NCBI GenBank assembly: GCA_030831315.1
Contig: JAURLI010000077.1
Location: forward strand, 1 to 53,407
DNA from: Alphaproteobacteria bacterium
GTDB taxonomy: Bacteria > Pseudomonadota > Alphaproteobacteria > SMXQ01
Reading direction: 5' to 3'
Length of the DNA stretch: 53,407 nucleotides
Part shown: positions 32,291-41,279 of the stretch, piece by piece
Numbering within the stretch: the first letter of the stretch is position 1
How the letters are laid out: the number at the start of each line of letters is the position of its first letter
The notes under the pieces: model-generated
The model's input: the letters and a program-made list of their open reading frames with translations, nothing else
Told to the model about the DNA's origin: nothing
The model's database searches: none
Position numbers and translations under genes: made by a program

Positions 32291-33433
32291 TCAGTCCCCC
32301 TTCTTGCGCGGCATCAGGCTTTCGGTCAGTTGGTCCGTCCACGGCGCGCCCATGCCCAAAGCCTGGCGCAGCGCGATGAAATCGACCTCGCGGCCGGTTT
32401 CCTTGTTGCCGCGATTGAAGGCGCGGAAGCCCGCGCGGGCTTCCGTCATCATGTTGAAGGCCATCCACGAGCGGGACGGTTCCTTGTTGCGCTGCCAGGC
32501 GTCGAGCTTGGGCTTGCGCAATTCCTCTATCGTCTTGAGGGTGCATTCGGGGAAGGTTTCGAGCAGCACGGTGCAGAGCTTTTCGACCGCGGTATCGAGG
32601 GCGGAAAGATCCATCTGGCCCTTGGCCATCAGGTCCTTGCCTGCTTTCAGGGCATCGCCGGTCTTGGCTTCGCCGAAAACGAAGCGGCCCATGTCGTCCG
32701 TCATGCGGTCGGTCACGACCAACGGGTTGGGAACGTATTTGCCGTCGACCTTCAGCGCGGACGCAATGTCGGAGATCATGCCGAGGCGGTAGGCCTTGTG
32801 GGCCGAGAACGGCTGGCACAGCACGCCCGCGTTCATGGCGTTTTCGGTGCCAATCAGCACGGGCAGGAAGTCCGTCGCGCCGGCGATGGGGGCGGATCCG
32901 TGCTTGGGTCCTGCCTGTCCGAAGCGCGCCATGTCCTGGGCGATGGAGAAATCGCAGGCCATGCCGATTTCTTGGCCGCCGCCGAGTCGCATGCCGTTGA
33001 CGCGGCAGACGGTCGGCTTGTCCACGGTCAGGATTGTCGTCACCAGATCCATGAACAGGCGCATGTACTGACGAAACTCCTGCGGATTGCCCGCGTAGTA
33101 TTCGGCCAGTTCCTGCACGTTGCCGCCGGTGCAGAAGGACGTCGTGCCTTCGCCGGTCAGCACGATGGCGACCACATCGCGCGACAGCGACGCCTGGCGC
33201 ATGGCGACGGTGGCGCCCTTCATCATGTCGACGGTCAGCGCGTTGAGCTGCTTTGGGTTATCGAGGATGACCCAGGCGTTGTAGAGGCCTTCCACGGGCT
33301 TGCCGTCGGGGCCCAGCGCGGGGCGGCGCTCAAGGCGCACGCCGGGCGCGATGGCGGCGCCGGGAACGAGGTTGTGATCGACGAGGTTTTCGGGGCGCGT
33401 CGCCTTGGCGACATCGACGGGGGATCTGGTCAT
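32291..33433 (-). CDS. oah: 6-oxocyclohex-1-ene-1-carbonyl-CoA hydrolase
   Basis: The 380-residue protein has the length and wording of Oah/BamA: LYNAWVILDNPKQLNALT, SFCTGGNVQELAEYYAGNPQ, RVNGMRLGGGQEIGMACDF and RFGQAGPKHGSAPIAGATDF. It hydrolyses the ring of 6-oxocyclohexene-carbonyl-CoA to 3-hydroxypimelyl-CoA in the oxygen-independent benzoyl-CoA route. It is encoded 36 bases downstream of the second CoA-transferase gene and four bases before dch, so it is in the UbiD/CoA-transferase operon. BamA is a widely used marker for anaerobic aromatic degradation, which makes its presence beside boxBC notable. Confidence 0.92.
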   Translation of the reverse strand: MTRSPVDVAKATRPENLVDHNLVPGAAIAPGVRLERRPALGPDGKPVEGLYNAWVILDNPKQLNALTVDMMKGATVAMRQASLSRDVVAIVLTGEGTTSFCTGGNVQELAEYYAGNPQEFRQYMRLFMDLVTTILTVDKPTVCRVNGMRLGGGQEIGMACDFSIAQDMARFGQAGPKHGSAPIAGATDFLPVLIGTENAMNAGVLCQPFSAHKAYRLGMISDIASALKVDGKYVPNPLVVTDRMTDDMGRFVFGEAKTGDALKAGKDLMAKGQMDLSALDTAVEKLCTVLLETFPECTLKTIEELRKPKLDAWQRNKEPSRSWMAFNMMTEARAGFRAFNRGNKETGREVDFIALRQALGMGAPWTDQLTESLMPRKKGD

Positions 33434-33469
33434 GGGGGCGGTCCCTGTTTGCGGCCTCCGCCCGGCGGG

Positions 33470-34687
33470 CTAGATGACGCCGTTTTCCTTGAGCTTCCGG
33501 TATTCCTCGTCGGAGAGACCGAGGTACTGGCGGAAGACGATCTCGTTGTCCTGACCGATCGTGGGTGCGGGGGCGGTGACCTCGCCCGGTTGTTCGGACA
33601 GATCGAAGCCCGGGAAATAATGGGCCTGGTAATCGATTTCCGGATGCTTGCGCACGCGCCAGGTCTTGCGGTGGGTCAGCTGCGGATCTTCGAACAGATC
33701 GGCGCAGGTATTGACGTTGTAGGCGCGCAGGCCCGCGGCCTGAAGCGTTTCGACCAGCGTTTCGACCTTCTGCTTCTTCGTCCAGGCGGCAATGGCCTTG
33801 TCGAGTGCCGCGGTGTTCTTGCGACGCTGGGCAGCGGTCTTGAAGCGTTTGTCGGCGGCCCATTTCTGGCCGGCGAGCTTGGCCAGCGTACGGAACTCGG
33901 CATCCGACCAGCATGACAGCGCGATCCACTGGTCGTCGCCCTTGCACGGATAGGCGTTGTGGGGGCAGGCGACGGCGTCGGCGTTACTGTTGCGCTCGAT
34001 CACCTTGCCGTTGGCGTGGTAGTCGAACAGCGAGCCGGCCAGGAAGAAGGCGCCGCATTCGTACTGCGAAACGTCGATGAAGCAGCCTTCGCCGGTCTTC
34101 TGGCGGCGGTCGAGCGCGGCGAGGATCAGCGGCGTGCCGACCAGTGCCGCGACGAAGTCTATATAGGGACCATAGAGAAGCTGCGGCGTGCCTTCGGCCT
34201 CGCCCGTCAGGCCGCAGAAGCCCGCCAGCGCCGAAAGCTGCGAGCCGAAGCCGCCAGTCGCCGCACGCGGGCCGGTCTGGCCCATGTTGCAGGTCGACAT
34301 GAAGACGAGATCGGGGTTGGTCTTCTTGAGATGTTCGTAGCCCAGCCCGATACGGTCGATGACGCCCGGGCGCATGTTCTCGATCAGCACGTCGGCCCAG
34401 TCGGCGAGCATGCGCGCCAGTTCCAGCCCGCCCGGCTTTTTCACGTCGATGGTAACGTCGTACTTCGAATCGTTGAAGTAGGAGAAGCAGCCCGAACGGT
34501 TGATGCCCTTCTTGCCCTGGGGATAGGGCGGATACTGCAGGCGGAAGCCGTCGGGACGGTCGCGCGCTTCGATATGGATGACGGTGGCGCCGTAATTGGC
34601 CAGCAGCTTGCCGATCCACGGGCCCGCGGCATAACCGCCGACCTCGACCACTTTCAGTCCCTTCAGCGCCATCGGCTGTCCGGTCAT
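33470..34687 (-). CDS. Class III (CaiB/BaiF) CoA-transferase, catalytic-type subunit
   Basis: The 405-residue family III CoA-transferase has the N-terminal block VVEVGGYAAGPWIGKLLANYG, FNDSKYDVTIDVKKPGG, and D177 in GPYIDFVAALVG at the place of the catalytic aspartate. It overlaps the preceding paralogous gene by four bases, so the two are likely subunits of one enzyme. Paired class III transferases next to a UbiD decarboxylase are the known layout of succinyl-CoA:o-phthalate CoA-transferase and phthaloyl-CoA decarboxylase. I infer the same type of reaction here; an isomer of phthalate or another aromatic acid is possible. Confidence 0.82.
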   Translation of the reverse strand: MTGQPMALKGLKVVEVGGYAAGPWIGKLLANYGATVIHIEARDRPDGFRLQYPPYPQGKKGINRSGCFSYFNDSKYDVTIDVKKPGGLELARMLADWADVLIENMRPGVIDRIGLGYEHLKKTNPDLVFMSTCNMGQTGPRAATGGFGSQLSALAGFCGLTGEAEGTPQLLYGPYIDFVAALVGTPLILAALDRRQKTGEGCFIDVSQYECGAFFLAGSLFDYHANGKVIERNSNADAVACPHNAYPCKGDDQWIALSCWSDAEFRTLAKLAGQKWAADKRFKTAAQRRKNTAALDKAIAAWTKKQKVETLVETLQAAGLRAYNVNTCADLFEDPQLTHRKTWRVRKHPEIDYQAHYFPGFDLSEQPGEVTAPAPTIGQDNEIVFRQYLGLSDEEYRKLKENGVI

Positions 34688-35883
34688 GACACCACCACTG
34701 CCTTGGCGCGAACCAGCGCCGAGATATCCTTCGGCTTGAAGCCGTATTCGGTCAGAATCTTGCGGCTGTGCTCGCCCGCCTTGACGGGGGCGGGGCGCGG
34801 CGCGGGCAGGCGCTTGCCGTCGACACAGGCGAAACCGCCAAGGTGGCGTTCCGTCTTGCCGCCGGGGCCGGGCAGGTCGGCCCACAGGCCGCGCTCGGAC
34901 AGTTGCGGGTCGGCGGCGATGTCAGCGACGTTGTTGACTGGATAGCCCAGCATCTCGCGCTCGAAGGCCTGTTTCAGGAATTCGGCCTTGGGCACGGTCT
35001 TGAAGAAGGCGGAGATGGGCTTTTCCATCTCGTCCACTTCGGCTTGTGTCGTCTGGGTCGAATCGAATGTGGCCCAATCGATATCGGCGAGAACACCGAG
35101 ATCGGCGCCCGCGTCACGCATCCAGGCGCAGAGGCCCTCGTTGGTGCGTCGGCCGGCGACGCCGCCGTAAATGATGAAGTTCACGTAGCCGTCCTTGCAC
35201 GGCCAGAACACGCGGTAGACCGCGCCGTGAACCGAGCGGCCGGTCATGAAGGCGCCGGCGCGCTTGGCATTCTGGCCGAGGATGTCGAAGAAGGCGGGCG
35301 CGTGCGCGATGGAGGCGATGGTGGCGGACTGCGCCGACACATCGACATGCTGGCCGCGGCCCGAGGAATTGCGTGCAATCAGCGCGACCATGGCGCCGCA
35401 GGCGGCCTGGCTCGCGGCCCAGGGATGGGACTGCGGCGCGGAAACGCGCAGCGGCAGTCCGCCCGGTTCGCCGGCGAGAGACATGGCGCCACTGGCGGCC
35501 ATGAGTTCAAGGTCGCTCGCCTTCCATTCGGCGCGCGGACCCGTACGCCCGAAAGGCGTCACCGAGACATGAATGAGCTTGGGATTGAGTTCGCGGAGCG
35601 CGTCGATATCGAACAGCTTCGCCAGATCGCTGCCGGGCTGCGCCGTTTCCAGGAGGAAATCGGCCTTGGCCGCCAGCTTAAGGAAGGCGGCTTTGCCCGC
35701 CTTTGAAGACAGATCGAGCGACAGGAGCCGCTTGCCGGCGTTGTTGCCGCGCCACGCGGGGGCGGACAGGTCCGCCCCCGGTGGTTCGATCTTGACCACG
35801 TTGCATCCAAGGTCGGCGAGGAGACGGCCCGCGAGCCAGCCGAGTTCGCCCGTACAGTCGAGCACCCGGTAACCCTTGAGCAT
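34684..35883 (-). CDS. Class III (CaiB/BaiF) CoA-transferase, subunit lacking the catalytic aspartate
   Basis: The 399-residue family III CoA-transferase has LGWLAGRLLADLGCNVVKIE at its start and RGQHVDVSAQ after the active-site region. Where the partner protein has PYID, this one reads QSHPWAASQA, so the aspartate that forms the acyl anhydride is missing. It probably acts as the structural half of a heteromer with the next gene, as described for other two-gene CoA-transferases. It lies 30 bases after ubiD and overlaps its partner by four bases. Confidence 0.82.
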   Translation of the reverse strand: MLKGYRVLDCTGELGWLAGRLLADLGCNVVKIEPPGADLSAPAWRGNNAGKRLLSLDLSSKAGKAAFLKLAAKADFLLETAQPGSDLAKLFDIDALRELNPKLIHVSVTPFGRTGPRAEWKASDLELMAASGAMSLAGEPGGLPLRVSAPQSHPWAASQAACGAMVALIARNSSGRGQHVDVSAQSATIASIAHAPAFFDILGQNAKRAGAFMTGRSVHGAVYRVFWPCKDGYVNFIIYGGVAGRRTNEGLCAWMRDAGADLGVLADIDWATFDSTQTTQAEVDEMEKPISAFFKTVPKAEFLKQAFEREMLGYPVNNVADIAADPQLSERGLWADLPGPGGKTERHLGGFACVDGKRLPAPRPAPVKAGEHSRKILTEYGFKPKDISALVRAKAVVVS

Positions 35884-35913
35884 GTTCCCCGCCTTTCCCT
35901 GATGCGCCGTGAC

Positions 35914-37461
35914 TTAGCGGCCCGTGCGAGCCAGCGAGAGCACCCAGCCCTGCATGCGCGCGCGCATGTTGGCGATCTGCTCGTTGGTGAACCAGTTTTC
36001 CGGCTTCACCTTGTGCACGGGGTACACGGGACGGTGGAAGTCCTGTTCGTAGCCGTAGGGGACGGTAGCGTCGATGCCCATGCCGCCTTCGAACACGGTG
36101 TTCGCGGCCGTCCACTGCTGGCCCACGCCCGCGGTCATGCGCTCGGCCGGCATGAAGGTCTGGCCGATGCCGCCCGGATGCGGGTTCAGGATGTCCGTCT
36201 GCGGGTTCACGCGGGTGGTGAGGCACCACATGATGTCGTCCATGTCGTAGATGTCGACGTCTTCCGACACCGCGATGACCAGACGCGCGCCCTGCGAGCA
36301 GGCGAGGATGGCGGTCAGGAAGTTACGCTGCCAGCCTTCCTCGATCTTGTTGCGCTTCTTCACCTGGATGATCGCCCCGCCCCAGTCCGTCATGCAGTAA
36401 GGAATGTGGACGTTCTGGACGATGCCCGGCTGCAGGCGTTCGCACAGGTTGAAGATCGCCGATTCACGCACCGAGGTGTCGATGTTGGCGTCGTCGGCCG
36501 TGTGCACGCCGAGCGGGAAGATGATCGGCTTGGATTCCGGCTTGCGCATGGTGATCGCGGTGACGTGGAACGTCGGAGCGCGATACGCCTTGCCCATGTA
36601 GCCGGCCCATTCCGGATGGAAGAAGAACTTGCCCTGCAGGTTGGCGTCTTCCGATTCCTTGGTCTCATACCGCTTGTCGCGCGGGTGCAGGTAACCTTCC
36701 AGCACGTATTCCGCGTCGGCCAGCGTGTAGCCGGGAATGGTGCGGCACTTCACGATGCGCACGGGCGAACCCTGAATGGTGCCCGCCATGCCGACTTCCG
36801 AGCAGCCCTTCGGAAGCACGGCATAGTCGAAGCCCGCGCCGGCGAAGTAGGTGCAGGACGGCGGAACGCCGAAGCACATCGTCAGCGGGATCGGCTGGTC
36901 GTCATGATAGTGCTTGGTCATGACCTGCCACATGTGGGAACCCGGCGAGATCTGGAAGGTGCCGACGTTGCCCCAGCGGAAGTTCATGCGGTTGTAGCCG
37001 ATGTGGCTGCCGCCGTCGAAGTAGTCGCCGATGATGCACGAAATGCCGGAACCGATGGTCAGTTCGGTTTCGAGCTCGGTGTGACGGATCGCGGTGATCC
37101 ACTTGTTCACATCGATGTCGTCGGTGATGACGTGTTCCTGGACCGGCGCCTCGTTCTGCGGGACCTCGACCATCGGGGTCGGGTGGTCGATGGCGTGGGC
37201 CACCTTCTTCACGCGATCGAGGGAGTCGCGCCAGCCAAACAGCTTTTCGACGACCTTGATGTCGCCGAACAGGTTGGTGACGGCGCGCGCATGGGGCTTG
37301 CCCTTCACGTTGTTGAACAGGATCGGGCAGCCGCCGTCGAAGTGCTTCTGCAGACCGGTGATTTCGAGGTCGGGGTTGACCTCCTTGTCGGTCTCGATCA
37401 CGTCGCCCTGTTCCTTGAGCCAGGCAAGGGCGCCGCGGAGGGAGGTGATGTCTTTAGCCAT
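35914..37461 (-). CDS. UbiD-family prenyl-FMN decarboxylase, candidate phthaloyl-CoA-type decarboxylase
   Basis: The 515-residue protein has the UbiD core: SLRGALAWLKEQGDVIETDK at the N-terminus, the cofactor region GYNRMNFRWGN (about 155-165), the acid motif AEYVLEG (E251 and E255), FFFHPEWAGYMG, and late DVDIYDMDDIMWCLTTR. UbiD enzymes use prenylated FMN and a metal to add or remove carboxylate on unsaturated or aromatic acids. With the adjacent CoA-transferase pair and benzoyl-CoA genes, decarboxylation of an aromatic dicarboxyl mono-CoA ester to benzoyl-CoA is the best reading (inference). UbiX, needed to make the cofactor, is not in the window. It is the second gene of the operon led by bicupin 4. 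Confidence 0.88.
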   Translation of the reverse strand: MAKDITSLRGALAWLKEQGDVIETDKEVNPDLEITGLQKHFDGGCPILFNNVKGKPHARAVTNLFGDIKVVEKLFGWRDSLDRVKKVAHAIDHPTPMVEVPQNEAPVQEHVITDDIDVNKWITAIRHTELETELTIGSGISCIIGDYFDGGSHIGYNRMNFRWGNVGTFQISPGSHMWQVMTKHYHDDQPIPLTMCFGVPPSCTYFAGAGFDYAVLPKGCSEVGMAGTIQGSPVRIVKCRTIPGYTLADAEYVLEGYLHPRDKRYETKESEDANLQGKFFFHPEWAGYMGKAYRAPTFHVTAITMRKPESKPIIFPLGVHTADDANIDTSVRESAIFNLCERLQPGIVQNVHIPYCMTDWGGAIIQVKKRNKIEEGWQRNFLTAILACSQGARLVIAVSEDVDIYDMDDIMWCLTTRVNPQTDILNPHPGGIGQTFMPAERMTAGVGQQWTAANTVFEGGMGIDATVPYGYEQDFHRPVYPVHKVKPENWFTNEQIANMRARMQGWVLSLARTGR

Positions 37462-37556
37462 TTTCGTCTTTCCAGTTTTTACGGTTGAACTCGGTTGGTA
37501 AGGAAGTGACGGACGAACCGGGCCGCGTCAGGACGCGGCCCGGTTCGGAAAGGTGT

Positions 37557-38741
37557 TTACGAAATCGCCGGAGCGCACTTCGGATTGGACTTGTACTTAG
37601 CCTCATCGATGAAGCGGTTCATCTTGGACTTGGCGCCGTGCTTCGAGAGGTTTTCCAGGAAGATCTCGTGGATCTTCGGATCCTGGTTTTCGTACTCGAT
37701 CTGGTTGCCGCCCTGCTGGACGTTGACGTCCATGCCGAGCCAAACCTGGCGCTTCTCCGCCAGCGTCGGGTAGCGCAGGCTGCCCATGGCGATGGCGAGG
37801 TAACGGGCCGGTTCCGGCGACGCGTTGAAGTGCTGGTGGAACATGCCGTCGGGCGGCGCGAAGACGACGCCGTGATCCCAGTCGACCTTCACCAGGTCCT
37901 GGGCCAGGTCGTACCAAAGCAGCGAGTAGCCGACGCCGGTGACGCACATGACATGGAAGTCGGCGCCGTGGCGGTGGCCCTTCTTGTAGGTGCCGACCGG
38001 CATTTCCGACATATGCGCGTGGATGGTGCCGTCAGCGAGCGAGAACATGATGTTCGAGCCGCCGGCGCCGCGGTTTTCCCACTTGCGCAGTTCGAAGGTG
38101 GCGAGATCGGGCACGAAGTTGGTTTCCCACATGTGCCGGCCCGGCATCTTCGGGATCAGCTCGCCGTCGCCCGCGAAGTAATCCGAATCGCCTTCGCGTT
38201 CCGGGAACTTGGCCGGGTTGCGGAAGACGAAGTCGTTGTTGCGGTAGAGATTGATGATCAGCGGCAGGTTGTTGCAGCTGTAGAAGCGGGCGCGTTCGGA
38301 GCCGGAGCCGTTGAAGTGCTGGTAACGGCAGTTGAGCGGCAGGGAGAACAGGCTCTTGGGACCCCATTCGAAGGTGTGCTTCTTGCCGTCGTAGGTCTCG
38401 ATCTGGGTCGAGCCGTGGCCGTCGATCACGTAGAAGACTTCTTCGAAGATGTGCTTCTGCGGCTCGGTCTTGCCGCCCTTCGGAATGTCGATGACGTACA
38501 TGGCGAGGAAGTCGCCGCGGCCCTTGAGATGGGCGAAGGCGCCGTTGACGCCCATGCGCGCCCAGGGCTTCGTTTCGACGGTCTTCATGTCGATGCCGAA
38601 GTCCTCAATGATGGGGATGCCTTCGGCCTTGCAGAAATTCATGTAGGGATCGACCAGGAACTTGTCGTCGGCGAGGTCGACAACCGCCTGGTTCATCGAA
38701 TCATTGGCAGTGCGTGAGTAGCTCGGAATGTCCGTGGCCAT
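37557..38741 (-). CDS. Bicupin protein, paralogue 4 of 4, leading the UbiD operon
   Basis: The 394-residue protein is a paralogue of the three bicupins at 14696-18334, with a slightly longer N-terminus (about 15 extra residues). The first cupin is partial (QKHIFEEVFYVIDGHGSTQ). The second keeps all three histidines (KKGHRHGADFHVM; FHQHFNASP). The tail has GGNQIEYENQDPKIHEIF. It is 95 bases upstream of the UbiD gene, same strand, and is the first gene after the proposed promoter at 38939-38966. This places the cupin family firmly with aromatic acid activation or decarboxylation. Its reaction is unknown. Confidence 0.82.
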   Translation of the reverse strand: MATDIPSYSRTANDSMNQAVVDLADDKFLVDPYMNFCKAEGIPIIEDFGIDMKTVETKPWARMGVNGAFAHLKGRGDFLAMYVIDIPKGGKTEPQKHIFEEVFYVIDGHGSTQIETYDGKKHTFEWGPKSLFSLPLNCRYQHFNGSGSERARFYSCNNLPLIINLYRNNDFVFRNPAKFPEREGDSDYFAGDGELIPKMPGRHMWETNFVPDLATFELRKWENRGAGGSNIMFSLADGTIHAHMSEMPVGTYKKGHRHGADFHVMCVTGVGYSLLWYDLAQDLVKVDWDHGVVFAPPDGMFHQHFNASPEPARYLAIAMGSLRYPTLAEKRQVWLGMDVNVQQGGNQIEYENQDPKIHEIFLENLSKHGAKSKMNRFIDEAKYKSNPKCAPAIS

Positions 38742-38938
38742 GAGCGTGTCTCCTGATCTCGAGGCTCGTGAATTTCTGGGGCGTGGCGTGCTGGAGTAAA
38801 GGACCGATAAAAACCGCAGTTTTTGTGGGTTTTCTTGCGATCCGCGAAAAGAGTTTTAGCGCCTTTCGCCGGCAGCGTCGTGAACTTGCCCCCCAAGTCC
38901 TGATGTTCGTGTTTCACAGGTGTTTTTGACTGCACAGG

Positions 38939-38966
38939 CTCATATCATCTGCCTGCTATAGGTCAA
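38939..38966 (-). promoter_or_regulatory. Possible promoter of the bicupin-UbiD-CoA-transferase-oah-dch operon
   Basis: On the - strand TTGACC (38966-38961) and TATGAG (38944-38939) are 16 bases apart, about 200 bases before the first gene. The 270-base gap to boxD is otherwise without a gene and is relatively AT-rich, with an inverted repeat CCGATAACATTTCGG at 38988-39002. Confidence 0.4.
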
Positions 38967-39010
38967 TTAGGTTTTCATTATAATTCCGATAACATTTCGG
39001 TATGGCTGGC

Positions 39011-40567
39011 TCAGGCCTCCGCTGCGCCGTCGGCGAGCGTCTTGAGCCAGTCCTGACGACCCTGCACGGCAAGGCGCTGGTGGTAGAACCGCAGTGCCCG
39101 CAGGCCACCCAGTTCCTCGCCGCCGCCGGCCCGGCCCGGGCCGCCGTGGACGCACATCGGCATGACGATGCCGTGGCCGGTCTGGGACTTGCCCACGCTT
39201 TCATCGACCACCAGAACGCGGCCGTGGGCGGCGCCGATGCCCATCACCGCATCGGCGGCGAAAGCCTGATCGGCGGTGAACACGGAAGCGGCCAGCGAAC
39301 CGCCGCCCTTGCGCGCGAGCGCGAAGGCCTGATCGGCGGAATCGTAAGGCATGAGGGTGGAGACGGGGCCGAAGGCCTCGACCTCGTGGACGATGCGGGC
39401 GTCCGCCGGCTTGTCGCAGCGCAGCAGCGTGGGCGCGATGAAGCAGCTGACCTTGGCATCGGCGTCGACGGGCTGAACGTCGCCGCCGGTGACGGGTTTG
39501 GCCTCGGTCTGGAGGCGGGCGAGGGCTTCGAGCACGGCCTTCTGCTGGGATTTCGACACCACCGGCCCCATGCGCACGGTTTCGTTGCGCGGATTGCCGA
39601 CGACGGTCTTGGCGAGTGTCGCGGCAATGGCGCCGCTGACATCCTCGGCCACGGCCCTCGGCACGAAAATGCGGCGGATGGCGGTGCATTTTTGCCCTGC
39701 CTTCACCGTCATTTCGCGCGCCACTTCGCGCACGAAAAGGTCGAATTCGGCCGAGCCCGCCTTGGCATCGGGGCCGAGGATCGAGCAATTCAGGCTGTCG
39801 GCCTCGATGTTGATGCGGGCCGAAGACGAAATGACCTTGGGATGGGCGCGCAGGGTGTGCGCGGTATCGGCAGAGCCGGTGAAGGCGATGACGTCCTGAC
39901 CGGTGATGTTGTCGGTCAGCTCGCGCGCCGATCCGCAGACGAGGCTGAGCACGCCCGCAGGCAGCACGCCCGCCTCGATGACGTCGCGGACCATGCGCTC
40001 GGAAAGGAGCGCCGTCGCCGTCGCCGGCTTGGCCAGCACAGGCACGCCCGCGAGGATGGAGACGGCGGCCTTTTCCCACATGCCCCAGGACGGGAAGTTG
40101 AAGGCGTTGATATGCACCGCGACGCCGTGCAGCGGCACCGACAGGTGCATCGCCTGGAAGGCCTCGTCCTTGGCGAGTCGCTCGAAACGGCCGTCCTTCA
40201 GCGCTTTTGCCGCACCAAGGCTCTCGCCGAGGCGGGCGAAGTACTTGACGGTTCCGATGCCGCCGTCGATGTCGATCGAGGCGTCGATCTTGGTATTGCC
40301 CGAATTGGCCTGGGCCAGGGGGAAATAGCTGTCGCGTTTGGCGGTCAGCACATCGGCGAGGGCCTTCAGCAGGCCCGCGCGCTCGCCGTAGGTCATGGCG
40401 CGCAGTGCCGGGCCGCCGGTGTCGCGGGCATAGGCCATGGCGGCGCCGATGTCGATGCCGGTTGTCGAAGCCCGCGCCAATTCCTCGCCGGTAACGGGAT
40501 CGACAAGGGCCGCGCCCTCATCCTTGCCTTCGACCCATTTGCCGCCGACGTAACTCGCGAGTTTCAT
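39011..40567 (-). CDS. boxD: 3,4-dehydroadipyl-CoA semialdehyde dehydrogenase
   Basis: The 518-residue aldehyde dehydrogenase has the special active-site wording of the PaaZ/BoxD group: general base in NIEADSLN and nucleophile in GQKCTAIRR, plus HINAFNFPSWGMWEKAA. PaaZ carries an extra C-terminal hydratase domain of about 150 residues; this protein ends without it, which fits BoxD. BoxD oxidises the product of BoxC to 3,4-dehydroadipyl-CoA with NADP. The ATG at 40567 gives the family N-terminus MKLASYVGGKWVEG; the upstream extension overlaps the divergent promoter region. It is separated from boxCB by the UbiD operon and diverges from fdsG. Confidence 0.9.
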   Translation of the reverse strand: MKLASYVGGKWVEGKDEGAALVDPVTGEELARASTTGIDIGAAMAYARDTGGPALRAMTYGERAGLLKALADVLTAKRDSYFPLAQANSGNTKIDASIDIDGGIGTVKYFARLGESLGAAKALKDGRFERLAKDEAFQAMHLSVPLHGVAVHINAFNFPSWGMWEKAAVSILAGVPVLAKPATATALLSERMVRDVIEAGVLPAGVLSLVCGSARELTDNITGQDVIAFTGSADTAHTLRAHPKVISSSARINIEADSLNCSILGPDAKAGSAEFDLFVREVAREMTVKAGQKCTAIRRIFVPRAVAEDVSGAIAATLAKTVVGNPRNETVRMGPVVSKSQQKAVLEALARLQTEAKPVTGGDVQPVDADAKVSCFIAPTLLRCDKPADARIVHEVEAFGPVSTLMPYDSADQAFALARKGGGSLAASVFTADQAFAADAVMGIGAAHGRVLVVDESVGKSQTGHGIVMPMCVHGGPGRAGGGEELGGLRALRFYHQRLAVQGRQDWLKTLADGAAEA

Positions 40568-40773
40568 GACTTTTCCCCGTTCTGAAATGATGTGTGCTGG
40601 AGCGCCCGGACGGGCGCGGGCGACAGAATAGCGGAAAGCCCCCGGGCGGCAACCGCCGAATGGGCGCAGGTGGCCCGCCCATTGACAGGCGGGGCGGGAT
40701 GGTCGAAACAGAACGCCTTCCGGGCCTTCGCGGCGCCGGAGAGCAATGACCAGGGCGAGCACGGGCAGCGTAA

Positions 40774-41244
40774 ATGGCCGAAAACAAAACGAAAGAGTCG
40801 GAAATTGCCGTTGCCGCCTGCGCCCGTTTCGGCAATCGCCCCGATGCGCTGATCGAGGTGTTCCACGAAATCCAGGACCGTCTCGGCTGCGTTCCGGCCG
40901 AAACCCTCGGCGATATCGCTGCGGCGCTCAACCTGTCGCGGGCCGACGTCCACGGCGTGCTCACCTTCTATCATGACTTCCGCGACCGTCCCGCCGGGCG
41001 GCACGTGGTCAAGCTGTGCCGGGCCGAGGCCTGCCAGGCCCTCGGCTGCGAGGCTTTGGCGGCCCATGCAGAAGCGCTGACGGGCACCAAGTTCGGCACT
41101 ACCAGCGCCGACGGCAAGGTCACGCTGGAGGCGGTTTACTGCCTCGGCAACTGCGCGCTGGGACCCGCCGCTCTTGTCGATGGTGAGGTTCATGGAGTGT
41201 TGAATACCAATAGGTTAGAAAAATTACTTAATGAATTAAGTTAG
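40774..41244 (+). CDS. fdsG: NAD-dependent formate dehydrogenase gamma subunit
   Basis: The 156-residue NuoE-like protein has the four cysteines of a [2Fe-2S] ferredoxin of the thioredoxin fold (CRAEACQALGC... and YCLGNCALGPAA). It passes electrons in the soluble NAD-linked formate dehydrogenase complex. It starts the + strand fds operon and diverges from boxD with a 206-base gap. The last 50 bases and the following gap are AT-rich compared with the rest of the gene. Confidence 0.93.
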   Translation: MAENKTKESEIAVAACARFGNRPDALIEVFHEIQDRLGCVPAETLGDIAAALNLSRADVHGVLTFYHDFRDRPAGRHVVKLCRAEACQALGCEALAAHAEALTGTKFGTTSADGKVTLEAVYCLGNCALGPAALVDGEVHGVLNTNRLEKLLNELS

Positions 41245-41279
41245 ATGATTTTCTTGAGAAATCACATCAAGAACGGCAC

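Noticed and set aside
39011-40567. PaaZ of the phenylacetate pathway
   Set aside because: The C-terminal hydratase domain of PaaZ is absent and no paaABCDE genes are nearby. The boxBC context fits BoxD.
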